The notes below the pieces were generated by a model, which was not told the DNA's origin, made no database searches, and saw nothing but the letters and a program-made list of their open reading frames with translations. A stretch of 64,000 nucleotides of DNA from the NCBI RefSeq assembly GCF_014207535.1, contig NZ_JACHGK010000013.1:90178-154177 (forward strand), given 5' to 3'. The DNA is from Bacillus benzoevorans (GTDB taxonomy: Bacteria; Bacillota; Bacilli; Bacillales; Cytobacillaceae). Shown here one piece after another: positions 1-7,906 of the stretch (position 1 is the first letter of the stretch; each line of letters starts with the position of its first letter). The translations under genes were made by a program, and so were the position numbers.

Positions 1-1
1 T

Positions 2-568
2 GAGTTCCTATTCCAGCAATTATGCGAAGAGAATATTGCTAATTTTCAAAAATACGATGTAAAGAAAATTGTTACGATCGACCCGCATGCTTACAATACG
101 TTTAAAAATGAATATCCTGAGTTTGGCTTGGAGGCAGAGGTTTACCATCATACTGAATTAATTTGGCAATGGATTCAGGAAGGGCGAATCAAGCCGGAAA
201 AGGAAGTAACCGAGGCTATTGCTTACCATGATTCTTGTTATATCGGGCGTTATAACGACATCTATGATATCCCGCGGCAAATTTTGAAGTCCATTCCGGG
301 TGTGAAGGTTTTAGAAATGGAACGCAACAAGTCAGACTCCATGTGCTGTGGTGCCGGTGGCGGCAGGATGTGGATCGAGGAAACCGAAGGGAAACGCATC
401 AATGTGGAACGGACAGAACAAGCGCTGCGTCTCAATCCAACCACAATAGGCAGTAACTGTCCTTATTGCTTAACCATGTTAAGTGATGGCACAAAAGCGA
501 AGGAAGTAGAAGAGCAAGTAAAGACATTGGATATCGTCGAAATTGTAGAACGATCACTCGCAATATAA
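2..568 (+). CDS. (Fe-S)-binding oxidoreductase, cysteine-rich CCG domain (5' partial)
   Basis: The reading frame is open from the first base of the window, so the N-terminal ferredoxin-like part lies to the left. The visible about 188 residues carry a CCG domain with HDSCY followed about 45 residues later by SMCCGAGGG and a late NCPYC. These are the cysteines that bind a cluster in heterodisulfide-reductase-like and glycolate-oxidase-like iron-sulfur proteins. In Bacillaceae such proteins are often encoded with acyl-CoA metabolism genes and are thought to move electrons for beta-oxidation. The enoyl-CoA hydratase gene starts 55 bases downstream on the same strand, which fits that context. The exact electron partners cannot be read here. 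Confidence 0.88.
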   Translation, partial: EFLFQQLCEENIANFQKYDVKKIVTIDPHAYNTFKNEYPEFGLEAEVYHHTELIWQWIQEGRIKPEKEVTEAIAYHDSCYIGRYNDIYDIPRQILKSIPGVKVLEMERNKSDSMCCGAGGGRMWIEETEGKRINVERTEQALRLNPTTIGSNCPYCLTMLSDGTKAKEVEEQVKTLDIVEIVERSLAI

Positions 569-623
569 TATGTAGAAACTTGGATAATATTGGAGCTATT
601 TCAAAAAAGAGAGGGAAAAGTTT

Positions 624-1400
624 ATGGATTATCAAAATATTTTAGTAGAATTCGAGGACCGTATTGGCGTTATTAAGCTGAATCGGCCAGAAGTACGAAA
701 TGCTTTAGATGCCCAAACTCTGGCTGAAATGAGCCATGCTTTAGAGGCGCTGGAAAATAATGATGATATTGGTGTGATTGTGTTTACAGGGGCAGGGGAA
801 AAGTCGTTTGCTGCCGGAGCCGATATTGGCCAATTAAGACAAAAACAACCGAAGGATGCCCTTGTACCGGGAATGTCCGGTCTTTACCAAAAGATTGAAA
901 ACTGTCAAAAGGCTACCATTGCGGCGATTAATGGCTATGCATTGGGAGGCGGCTGCGAGCTGGCGATGGCATGTGATATTCGCATTGCCGCAGACCATGC
1001 GAAATTCGGTCTTCCAGAGCTTAACTTATCGATTATTCCAGGTGCAGGCGGGACACAGCGATTGGCACGAATTATTGGCAAGGGAAGAGCCCTCGACATG
1101 ATTTTGACGGGTGAACTACTGACTGCAGCAAAAGCAGAAGACATCGGGTTAGTCTCAAAGGCAGTTCCAATGGAGGAATTATGGCCAACCGCAAAGGAAA
1201 AAGCGGACAAGATTTTAGCAAAAGGTCCATTGGCTGTAAGATTAGCGAAGGTTGTCATTAATCGCGGCTTTAACTCCGATATGGAAACAGCACTCATGAT
1301 TGAAAAACTGGCACAGGCTGTCTTGTTTGGCTCCGAAGATAAGAATGAGGGCACACAAGCCTTTCTTGAGAAAAGAAAAGCCGAGTTCACCGGAATATAA
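624..1400 (+). CDS. enoyl-CoA hydratase/isomerase family protein
   Basis: A 258-residue crotonase-fold protein, the usual length for a single-domain enoyl-CoA hydratase. It would add water to trans-2-enoyl-CoA in beta-oxidation. Visible family motifs are the oxyanion-hole region KSFAAGADI, the second one NGYALGGGCELAMACD, and the catalytic-glutamate stretch FGLPELNLSIIPGAGGTQRL with both glutamate-type positions (ELA and PEL). The ATG is preceded by AGAGAGGGAAAAG. It probably shares a transcript with the Fe-S protein upstream. If the ketone island downstream makes a dicarboxylic acid, this type of enzyme would be needed later, but that link is inference. Confidence 0.92.
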   Translation: MDYQNILVEFEDRIGVIKLNRPEVRNALDAQTLAEMSHALEALENNDDIGVIVFTGAGEKSFAAGADIGQLRQKQPKDALVPGMSGLYQKIENCQKATIAAINGYALGGGCELAMACDIRIAADHAKFGLPELNLSIIPGAGGTQRLARIIGKGRALDMILTGELLTAAKAEDIGLVSKAVPMEELWPTAKEKADKILAKGPLAVRLAKVVINRGFNSDMETALMIEKLAQAVLFGSEDKNEGTQAFLEKRKAEFTGI

Positions 1401-1457
1401 ATCGTTCTAAGTTATTTATTTTATTAAGTGGTTTTGTTAACTATAACAGGCTTTTTT

Positions 1458-1500
1458 ATTCCCAGATGAAGTAGGGTTAGTCCCCACCTCATCCGGGAAT
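1458..1500. repeat. imperfect inverted repeat after the hydratase gene
   Basis: Arms ATTCCCAGATGAAGTAGGG and its near complement (CCCCACCTCATCCGGGAAT) are separated by five bases, with a few G-U type mismatches. It could fold in RNA as a strong stem. There is no T-run on the plus-strand downstream side, so a classic terminator is not clear. Confidence 0.5.
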
Positions 1501-1574
1501 AGATAATAAATTTATATCACTATTATAGAAGAAGGTGGGAAATGGCAAAATGAGGCATTTTAACGAATAAGAAA

Positions 1575-1588
1575 TGAAAGCGTTTCCC
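1575..1588 (+). promoter_or_regulatory. cre-like CcpA site upstream of MFS gene
   Basis: TGAAAGCGTTTCCC matches the catabolite responsive element consensus TGWAARCGYTWNCW at all positions but the last. It lies about 95 bases before the MFS start codon. A GTGGGAAA/TTTCCCAC inverted pair (1534-1541 and 1584-1591) overlaps it. Glucose repression of the transporter is inferred. Confidence 0.45.
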
Positions 1589-1680
1589 ACTTTTGTTGAA
1601 AGGCTTATTTTTAACTTTATTCAGAAAAATTCTCCAGCTTCTATAAGCAGTGGGATTAAAAAAGAAAGAGGTGTGAATGA

Positions 1681-2946
1681 ATGGCAAATTCTTCAGCTAG
1701 ACCGCGTTTATGGATTATCGTATTTATTTCATCATTTCTGGGACTTATGGTAGATGCCATGGATATTCAAATGCTTGCTTTAAGTCTTCCTCTATTAAAG
1801 GAAGAATTCAACATGAACAATATTCAAGTGGGTTCACTTGGAACATGGACACTAGTTGGAATGGCTGCTGGAGGTCTGATGGGGGGCTGGTTGTCTGACC
1901 GACTTGGCCGAGTTCGAACGATTACTTGGTCGATGATTATTTTCTCAGTTGGTACTGCGCTGCTCGTGTTTACTCAAAGCTATGAACAGTTCCTCGCAAT
2001 TCGTTTCATATCCTCGTTTGGCTTAGGGGCCGAATATGCTGTTGTCAATATGCTTATGGCAGAATATGTACCGACGAAACGCCGTACGACGATATTAGGT
2101 ACATTGCAAGCCGGGTGGTCCGTTGGTTATTTGGTAGCTACATTATTGGCTGGCTCCATCCTACCGGAGTATGGTTGGCGTCCATTATTTTTAGTCGCTT
2201 TAGCACCTGTCGCCCTAGCTATTTATATGAGATTTACGATTCCAGAGCCGGAAGGTTGGAAGCAAAGCGCAAGAGAGAAGGCTATGTTGAAACAGAATGA
2301 ATGGACAAGCATCTTTAAGGAATCTAAGGTAAGAAAAATGTTTATTTTGTGGTCAATAACATCTGTCCTTCTTCAGTTTGGCTATTATGGAGTGAATAAT
2401 TGGCTTCCAAGTTATATTGTCAGTGATTTGGGCTATAACTTTAAGCAAATGACAAGTTATTTAGTCGGAACCTATATTGCGATGATTTTAGGGAAAATAT
2501 TAGCGGGGTGGCTTGCAGATAAATTTGGACGTAAAGCTCTATTTGTCGCTGGAACCATCGGTACAGCTGCAGCAATACCGATTATCGTTTATTTCCACAG
2601 TCCGGCCAATATCGTCATCTTATTTACGCTATTTGGCTTCCTTATCGGGGTACCATATGCTGTGAATGCAACATATATGAGTGAAAGCTTTTCCACGAAA
2701 GTCCGCGGTACTGCGGTTGGGGGAGCCTATAATATTGGAAGATCGGGAGCTGCACTGGCACCGGTGTTGATCGGTGTAATCGCTACAAATTATTCGATTG
2801 GATTTGGTTTGTCTCTTATGGCAATCTCTTATGTATTATGCGGTATTGTCCCTGCGTTGTTTATTCGGGAGAAAATATATGAGCCGTATGTGGAGCAAGC
2901 CTCGAACAATACGGCTGATTCCAGTAATAATAGTGTGAATTATTAG
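1681..2946 (+). CDS. MFS transporter (organic/aromatic acid type)
   Basis: A 421-residue integral membrane protein with about twelve hydrophobic segments. The loop 2-3 signature GGWLSDRLGRVRTI is present, and the related GWLADKFGRKAL repeat marks the second half. An aspartate in the first membrane segment (VDAMDIQMLALSLP) recalls the aromatic acid:H+ symporter and niacin-type branches. The start has the Shine-Dalgarno AAAGAGGTGTG. It stands alone with a cre-like site upstream, so catabolite control is plausible. The substrate cannot be named from sequence. Aromatic or carboxylic acids fit the neighbouring catabolic genes. Confidence 0.88.
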   Translation: MANSSARPRLWIIVFISSFLGLMVDAMDIQMLALSLPLLKEEFNMNNIQVGSLGTWTLVGMAAGGLMGGWLSDRLGRVRTITWSMIIFSVGTALLVFTQSYEQFLAIRFISSFGLGAEYAVVNMLMAEYVPTKRRTTILGTLQAGWSVGYLVATLLAGSILPEYGWRPLFLVALAPVALAIYMRFTIPEPEGWKQSAREKAMLKQNEWTSIFKESKVRKMFILWSITSVLLQFGYYGVNNWLPSYIVSDLGYNFKQMTSYLVGTYIAMILGKILAGWLADKFGRKALFVAGTIGTAAAIPIIVYFHSPANIVILFTLFGFLIGVPYAVNATYMSESFSTKVRGTAVGGAYNIGRSGAALAPVLIGVIATNYSIGFGLSLMAISYVLCGIVPALFIREKIYEPYVEQASNNTADSSNNSVNY

Positions 2947-2954
2947 AACTTTAC

Positions 2955-3026
2955 AGGGCAAGGGGAAAGGTACCTTGTCCCTGTTTGTGTTCATAGGGGG
3001 ACAAGGGGACAGGCACCTTGTCCCTG
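2955..3026. repeat. two type I hairpin repeats (GGGACAAGG family)
   Basis: Two adjacent copies (2955-2982 and 2996-3026). The second folds perfectly as GGGACAAGG, nine-base loop, CCTTGTCCC. It could serve as terminator for the MFS gene ending at 2946. It is a member of the dispersed family seen throughout this window. Confidence 0.8.
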
Positions 3027-3062
3027 TTGGGGATTATTCAACTTCTATCAATAAAATTGCAT

Positions 3063-3126
3063 AAAAAAAAGAGATTCTCATGTAAAATAGTTGCCGTCTC
3101 AAACAACATTTTACATAAGAATCTCT
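3063..3126 (-). terminator. rho-independent terminator for the CMD-family gene
   Basis: On the minus strand an 18-base stem (GAGATTCT..ATGTAAAAT type arms at 3108-3125 and 3071-3088) is followed by a run of eight T residues. It lies about 25 bases past the stop of the minus-strand gene ending at 3151. Confidence 0.85.
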
Positions 3127-3150
3127 CTTGAACAAGCATGACGCAATTAA

Positions 3151-3555
3151 TTAATTGTTTACTTTTACATCTCTTTGAGCAAAAACTTTTTTTGCGATCT
3201 TTAGTGCATTCAAGACACGCGGGAAGCCTGTATAAGGAATCAAGTGCACGATTGTTCCAATAATTTCCTTTGGAGTTAATCCAATGGTAAGTCCGACGTT
3301 GATATGCAGCTCCAATTGCGGCTCTGTTCCTAGAGTGACAAGCGAAGCGATGGTGCTCATCGTTTGTTGTTGTTTCGTTAAGCCCTCGCGTGAATAAATA
3401 TCTCCAAAAGCAAATTCAACAATAAAACTTTCTAGATCAGGTGCAAGGTCTTTAAATGCGGCTACAATATCCGCGTGTGTTCCAATTTCCTTGTTATCTG
3501 TTACAGTAATCTCATTCATAATATCTAAACCACGTTGGTAACGTGTTTTTTCCAT
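3151..3555 (-). CDS. carboxymuconolactone decarboxylase family protein
   Basis: A 134-residue all-helical protein of the CMD/AhpD family. It has the typical core LTKQQQTMSTIASLVTLG followed by ELHINVGLTIGLTPKEIIGTIVHL. The conserved histidine in ELHINVGL and the tail YTGFPRVLNALK are those of the 4-carboxymuconolactone decarboxylase type. The CxxC peroxidatic pair of AhpD is absent, which argues against a peroxidase role. True PcaC decarboxylates 4-carboxymuconolactone in the protocatechuate pathway, but no other pca gene is visible, so the substrate is open. It is downstream of, and on the same strand as, the LysR gene. The ATG has the RBS AGGGGGAAATAAC. Confidence 0.85.
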   Translation of the reverse strand: MEKTRYQRGLDIMNEITVTDNKEIGTHADIVAAFKDLAPDLESFIVEFAFGDIYSREGLTKQQQTMSTIASLVTLGTEPQLELHINVGLTIGLTPKEIIGTIVHLIPYTGFPRVLNALKIAKKVFAQRDVKVNN

Positions 3556-3677
3556 GTTATTTCCCCCTAAACATCATTTGTACTGTATTTAACAGAAATA
3601 ACTATAACGCAGTTTTTGTTATTCGAAAAATACATATAGTTCATGCGATGCATTCCTTTTTTTCATAATTAACAAGG

Positions 3678-4547
3678 TCATTCCGCTGAAATGTACTTGA
3701 TAAATTCACGAACTGCAGGGGAAGCGTGTTTCTTTTTTTTTGAAATAATTCCTAAATTCCAAGGAAAGCTCGGATGAAAAGGAATTGCCTTGATTAAATC
3801 TTGATCGACTTTATTTACAACTGGTTTTGGGAAAATCGAAATCCCTAAGTTTTCACCAACCATGCCGCTAATAAAACCCCACTCAGAAATCTCATAACCA
3901 ATTTCCGGGTGAAAACCAGCTCGTTGGCATTCTTGGATAATAAGGTTATGAATATACGGATGCTTAAATAGAATGAAGGTTTCCTTCTGTAACTCTTTCA
4001 TTTCAATTTTTTCCTTCTGCGCTAATGGATGGGAATGATGGACAAACAGCGATAGTTCGTCAAATACAAATGGAACAACATCAAATTCCTTTTCATCCAC
4101 CGGCAGCATGACCACACCCAGATCTAATAGTCCGTCTCTGACTTCCTGTATAACCTTTTGTGAATCATCTTCAGAGATTTTTATTTTGATATCAGGGAAT
4201 AGCTGATTAAATCCCTTAATGATTTTTGGGAAAAATAAAAAACCGATAATTGGCGGTATTCCAACTTTTATTTTCCCTTTTTTTAAGTTCATTAGATCAT
4301 AAAGGTGGCTGGATAAATCATTCAGCGATTCCATAATCACCTCCCCTTCCGCCAAAACAATTTCCCCTGCATCCGTTAATTCAATTTTCTTTACGGAACG
4401 ATCAATTAGTTCCATATTTAATTCTTCTTCCAAGCTTTTGACCACCTTACTGAGTGTAGACTGTGACAGGTGGAGGGATTTGGATGCTTTCGTAAAACTT
4501 TTGTATTTGGCTACTTCTATAAAGTAAGTAAGGTGACGTATGTCCAT
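3678..4547 (-). CDS. LysR-family transcriptional regulator
   Basis: A LysR protein of about 289 residues. The N-terminal winged helix-turn-helix is MDIRHLTYFIEVAKYKSFTKASKSLHLSQ-type with LSQSTLSKVVKSLEEEL, followed by a periplasmic-binding-like effector domain (KIKVGIPPI onward). A longer frame reaches 4589, but the ATG at 4547 has GGAG nine bases ahead and gives the standard LysR N-terminus. It is divergent from the GntP permease gene and transcribed in the same direction as the CMD-family gene. By family habit it may control one or both. The effector is unknown. Confidence 0.9.
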   Translation of the reverse strand: MDIRHLTYFIEVAKYKSFTKASKSLHLSQSTLSKVVKSLEEELNMELIDRSVKKIELTDAGEIVLAEGEVIMESLNDLSSHLYDLMNLKKGKIKVGIPPIIGFLFFPKIIKGFNQLFPDIKIKISEDDSQKVIQEVRDGLLDLGVVMLPVDEKEFDVVPFVFDELSLFVHHSHPLAQKEKIEMKELQKETFILFKHPYIHNLIIQECQRAGFHPEIGYEISEWGFISGMVGENLGISIFPKPVVNKVDQDLIKAIPFHPSFPWNLGIISKKKKHASPAVREFIKYISAE

Positions 4548-4890
4548 GAATGGTATCTCCAATCTATGAAAAATATGCATGTTTTTCATTCCAATAGTTC
4601 ATTTTACTCATATTTAAATGGGATGTATACTAAAAGTGTGAACAATTTATGAACAAAAATATAAATGATAGGAGTGAAATGAAGAATCAATCATTTAAAA
4701 ACAAAGAGCCTGAAATTACTGGGTACAACTAATGAAAGCGGTTTTAAAACGGATTTAAATATACAAAGTCAGGTCTTCAGGTATTGATAAATGGAAAGCC
4801 GAAATGTCCTAGTAAGATTATTTTGGCCGACCGTAAAATAAAACATTGCCTGCATTCCTAACAACTTGAGCATAAGGAGGTAGAAACTGC
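4548..4890. other. divergent intergenic region with possible gene remnant
   Basis: This 340-base stretch separates the LysR and GntP genes and should hold both promoters. A plus-strand frame near 4720-4790 reads as a short protein-like piece (TNESGFKTDLNIQSQ) interrupted by stops, which suggests a decayed coding remnant whose family I do not recognise. A weak cre-like sequence, TGAAAGCGGTTTTA, lies at 4733-4746. Confidence 0.35.
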
Positions 4891-6210
4891 ATGGATACAT
4901 TGGGAATATTGGGGATACTCTTAGGTATAGTAACAATTATTCTCTTTATTATTAAAAAGTTCAGTATCATCATTGCTGCACCGATAGCGACCATTGTCGT
5001 ATTGCTGTTTAACGATGTACCCATACTAGAGACCGTATTTGGCAAAGAAAATTCTTATATGACGGCACTAGCTGGGTTTGTTGCATCCAATTTCGCTATA
5101 TTCTTATTAGGTTCCATACTCGCGAAATATATGGATAAAAGCGGGGCAACGGTTTCCATTGCCAATAAAGTATTGTCGTTGGTAGGAACCAAGAACCCGT
5201 ACAACGCATTAGTGGCATTATTTATTATTTCTGCCATTCTTACTTACGGTGGTATTAATGTATTCGTCATCATATTTGCCTTAATTCCAATGGCTAAACC
5301 GATCTTCAGACAACTTAATCTTTCTTGGAAATTAGTCACTATTCCTGTGTTTGGCGGGACTTCAACGTTCACGATGACGATGCTGCCCGGGGCACCTTCA
5401 TTACACAATGTTGTACCTTCAACTGCTTTGGGCACCACATTAACTGCTGCGCCGGTTATCGGAATCGTCACTTCCATTGCAGCCATTGTTTTCATACTTG
5501 TATTTATGAAATTCTCGTTGTCCAAAAGCTTGCGAAAGAACGAGACATTTCATGCGGATGAGAAGGTTGAAAGCAGTGATGAGACAACTAAACGTGAGAT
5601 CCCATTATTTATTATCAGTTTACTGCCTATCATCGTGTTATTGGGCATAATACTAGTATTCAGTTCTGTGAAAAACATTATTATTGTCGCTCTGATTGTT
5701 GCGATATTAATGAGTGCTATATTATTCCGTAAACAAATACTTTCGCAAAAAGAGTTATTAAGCGAAGGTGCTAATGAATCGTTAGGATCAACGATTACAA
5801 CTGGCAGTACCATTGCATTCGGCAGCATGGCTACAAGTGTTCCTGCGTTTAAGGGTGTATTTCAATTGATTCAATCCATTCCTGGGCCTCCCGTACTTTC
5901 ATTAATGATTGGTACTGGTCTTATAGGTGGTATTACTGCTTCAGCTGTGGGAGCAATCGGCATTTCTGTTGCGAATTTTGCCCCTGTCTATTTAGAAATG
6001 GGATTAGATCCGGAAACGGTTCACCGGGCAATCGCCATCGGATCTGGAGCTCTATCCATTGTTCCATACTCTGGATTCTTGATAATATTTAACAATATAA
6101 CGGGATTAACGATGAAAGACACCTACAAAAATGGATTTATCAGTATAAGTGTTACCCACTGGATCGCAATGGCCGTTATCGTTATCATGGCCCTCTTAGG
6201 CTTAGCTTAA
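4891..6210 (+). CDS. GntP-family permease
   Basis: A 439-residue membrane protein with about twelve hydrophobic segments. Features of the gluconate:H+ symporter superfamily are the glycine-rich loops GLIGGITASAVGAIGIS and PGAPSLHNVVPSTALGT, and a start immediately followed by GILGILLGI. The ATG has AAGGAGG at good distance. The hydroxyacid dehydrogenase gene follows 134 bases later on the same strand. Permease plus dehydrogenase suggests uptake and oxidation of a small hydroxyacid such as a glycerate- or gluconate-like compound. The divergent LysR gene is the likely local regulator. The substrate is inferred only. Confidence 0.85.
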   Translation: MDTLGILGILLGIVTIILFIIKKFSIIIAAPIATIVVLLFNDVPILETVFGKENSYMTALAGFVASNFAIFLLGSILAKYMDKSGATVSIANKVLSLVGTKNPYNALVALFIISAILTYGGINVFVIIFALIPMAKPIFRQLNLSWKLVTIPVFGGTSTFTMTMLPGAPSLHNVVPSTALGTTLTAAPVIGIVTSIAAIVFILVFMKFSLSKSLRKNETFHADEKVESSDETTKREIPLFIISLLPIIVLLGIILVFSSVKNIIIVALIVAILMSAILFRKQILSQKELLSEGANESLGSTITTGSTIAFGSMATSVPAFKGVFQLIQSIPGPPVLSLMIGTGLIGGITASAVGAIGISVANFAPVYLEMGLDPETVHRAIAIGSGALSIVPYSGFLIIFNNITGLTMKDTYKNGFISISVTHWIAMAVIVIMALLGLA

Positions 6211-6344
6211 CGATCTAACTGCAGGGTATTCTTGTTGCGAAATATTCAACGCTAACGAGGCATTAAGAACTTTATCCTAAAGTTTTTATGTGAAAGATGT
6301 CATTACTATAAAAAAGATAGATAACAAAATAGGAGGAATTACAC

Positions 6345-7181
6345 ATGAGTAAAAAAATTGGATTTATCGGATTAGGAACAATGGGCTTCCCAATGGCAGT
6401 TAACTTAAAAAAAGCTGGTTTTGAAGTAATCGGTTATGATGCTTGGAAAGGTGTTTACGAAAAAGCAGAAGCAGCTGGTTTTACAATGGTAGATACAGTT
6501 AAAGAAGTTGCGGAATTAGCTGACGAAGCAGTCATCTCAATGGTTCGTGACTATGCCCAAAACGTAGATGTTATTTTCGGTGATAACGGTATCCTAACTG
6601 CACAAAACACTGCTGGTAAAACAGTAATCGTGATGAGTACACTTTCTCCAGATGCAATGAATGAATTAGGTGCTAAAGTAGAAGCTGAAAGTGGATTAAA
6701 ATTAATCAGTGCTGCAGTTTCTGGTGGTGCATCAGGCGCACAAGCTGGTACTTTATCTATCATGACTTCAGGTGCTGAAGAAATCGTGAAATCATTTGCT
6801 CCATACTTTGATGCTATGGGTTCTAACACATTCTACTATGGCGCTGAAGCAGGTAACAGCCAGGTAGCAAAATTAGTAAACAATATGATTCTAGGTGTTA
6901 ACATGAATGCTTTAGCTGAAGGACTTAAATTAGGTAAACACTATGGCTTACCCGAAGAAGAAATCTTAAGCTTATTAAAAGTAAGTACTGGCGACAGCTG
7001 GGTCGTTCGAAACTGGAGCGATGTTTCTGAATGGACAGCAGATACTGCTTTAGCCGTTTTACTAAAAGATTTAATCGCGACTTACAACGAAGGGATTAAA
7101 CATAATATTTCAATGCCATTCAATGCCTTATCATCCACACAATTGTTTAACTCTATGGGAAAAGAAAAACCAAAAGCCTAA
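6345..7181 (+). CDS. NAD(P)-dependent beta-hydroxyacid dehydrogenase (3-hydroxyisobutyrate dehydrogenase family)
   Basis: A 278-residue protein with the Rossmann start GFIGLGTMGFPMAVNL and the substrate-binding signature VSGGASGAQAGTLSIM. The catalytic-lysine region is KLVNNMILGVNMNALAEGLKLG. The family oxidises 3-hydroxyisobutyrate, tartronate semialdehyde (in reverse) and similar acids. The ATG follows AGGAGGAATTACAC. Codon use is strikingly uniform, favouring GGT, GCT, GTA and TTA, unlike the neighbours; the Rieske oxygenase genes at 23-24.8 kb share this. That suggests high expression or separate origin. It is probably co-transcribed with the GntP permease upstream. Confidence 0.9.
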   Translation: MSKKIGFIGLGTMGFPMAVNLKKAGFEVIGYDAWKGVYEKAEAAGFTMVDTVKEVAELADEAVISMVRDYAQNVDVIFGDNGILTAQNTAGKTVIVMSTLSPDAMNELGAKVEAESGLKLISAAVSGGASGAQAGTLSIMTSGAEEIVKSFAPYFDAMGSNTFYYGAEAGNSQVAKLVNNMILGVNMNALAEGLKLGKHYGLPEEEILSLLKVSTGDSWVVRNWSDVSEWTADTALAVLLKDLIATYNEGIKHNISMPFNALSSTQLFNSMGKEKPKA

Positions 7182-7204
7182 CCTATACAATGCCGGTTCT
7201 CTGC

Positions 7205-7549
7205 AAAGGAACTCTTTTTCTTGATGAATTTGGTGATATGCCTTTGGATTTACAAGTTCAACTATTAAGGGTCATACAAGAAGAAGAAATTATTAGACTA
7301 GGTGAAACAAACGTATTCCATTGGATGTAAGAATTATTGCTGCCTCCAATAAAAATTAGTGATGGACAAAGACAAATTACCCAGCCAGAATCTAGTCCAG
7401 TAGAACAGGCAGAACTGGATTGGATTTTATCTGTGCTTGATCAAACAAACATGAATATTTCAAAAGCATGTAAGAAATTAAATATGAGCCGCAGTACAGT
7501 TTACAGGAAATTGAAGAAATATAATTATGAAATAAAAAGCATAAAGTAA
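7205..7549 (+). pseudogene. sigma-54-dependent activator, internally deleted remnant
   Basis: The segment begins inside the AAA+ domain (KGTLFLDEFGDMPLDLQVQL), shifts frame after IIRLGET, and continues as RIPLDVRIIAASNKN to a stop. It then jumps to an intact Fis-type helix-turn-helix (QAELDWIL...KACKKLNMSRSTVYRKLKK). Each piece aligns by eye with the intact activator encoded at 10286-12259, including the last residues (IKSIK versus IKSLK). The N-terminal sensor half, the Walker A region and the linker are gone. It sits directly upstream of a sigma-54 promoter on the same strand, as an original regulator would. Confidence 0.85.
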
Positions 7550-7571
7550 TTTGATTTAAAGTTGTTATTAG

Positions 7572-7602
7572 CCCTAATCATTTGATTAGGGTTTTTATTT
7601 TT
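7572..7602 (+). terminator. rho-independent terminator
   Basis: A perfect nine-base stem CCCTAATCA / TGATTAGGG with a two-base loop is followed by TTTTTATTTTT. It closes the activator pseudogene. Confidence 0.88.
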
Positions 7603-7614
7603 GAACGAGAATAG

Positions 7615-7719
7615 TGTATCAAAAGTGGGAAAAGTGTATCGATTTTAAGACACCTTTCATTATCAGGTTTAATAGACTTAATAAGTTTGGTTAGTAAAAA
7701 CTGTGTCAAAATTGGTACA
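7615..7719 (+). promoter_or_regulatory. upstream activator sites for sigma-54 promoter 1
   Basis: The best site, 7702-7719 (TGTGTCAAAATTGGTACA), is a full palindrome of the form TGTNNCAANNTTGNNACA. A weaker site lies at 7635-7652 with outer arms GTGT/ACAC, and a half-site at 7615-7632 (TGTATCAAAAGTG). The best site ends 53 bases before the -24 element. The same motif is at the identical distance in front of the second sigma-54 promoter. Confidence 0.7.
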
Positions 7720-7771
7720 TATTAAATCATTAATTTTTACAGAAAATACTGAAAAATCAGTTTTTAATACT

Positions 7772-7787
7772 TGGCACGATTCTTGCA
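7772..7787 (+). promoter_or_regulatory. sigma-54 (-24/-12) promoter 1
   Basis: TGGCACGATTCTTGCA matches the SigL consensus TGGCAC-N5-TTGCW exactly. It is about 120 bases upstream of the Zn-alcohol dehydrogenase start. A strong but orphan RBS (AAAGGAGG near 7828) between promoter and gene hints that another gene was lost here. Confidence 0.85.
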
Positions 7788-7906
7788 ATATAAATAATCA
7801 GAAATACAAAAAAATAATGAATGATTCAAAGGAGGAACAGTTACTGGAATTCGAATGGTAAGTGTGAATTAAGCCTGAAGAACAATAAAATATGGAGGTT
7901 ATGCAT

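Noticed and set aside
1458..1500. Rho-independent terminator for the hydratase gene
   Set aside because: The stem is good but the T-run is on the wrong side for the plus strand, so I list it only as an inverted repeat.
3151..3555. AhpD-like alkylhydroperoxidase
   Set aside because: No CxxC motif; kept as a carboxymuconolactone-decarboxylase-type protein.
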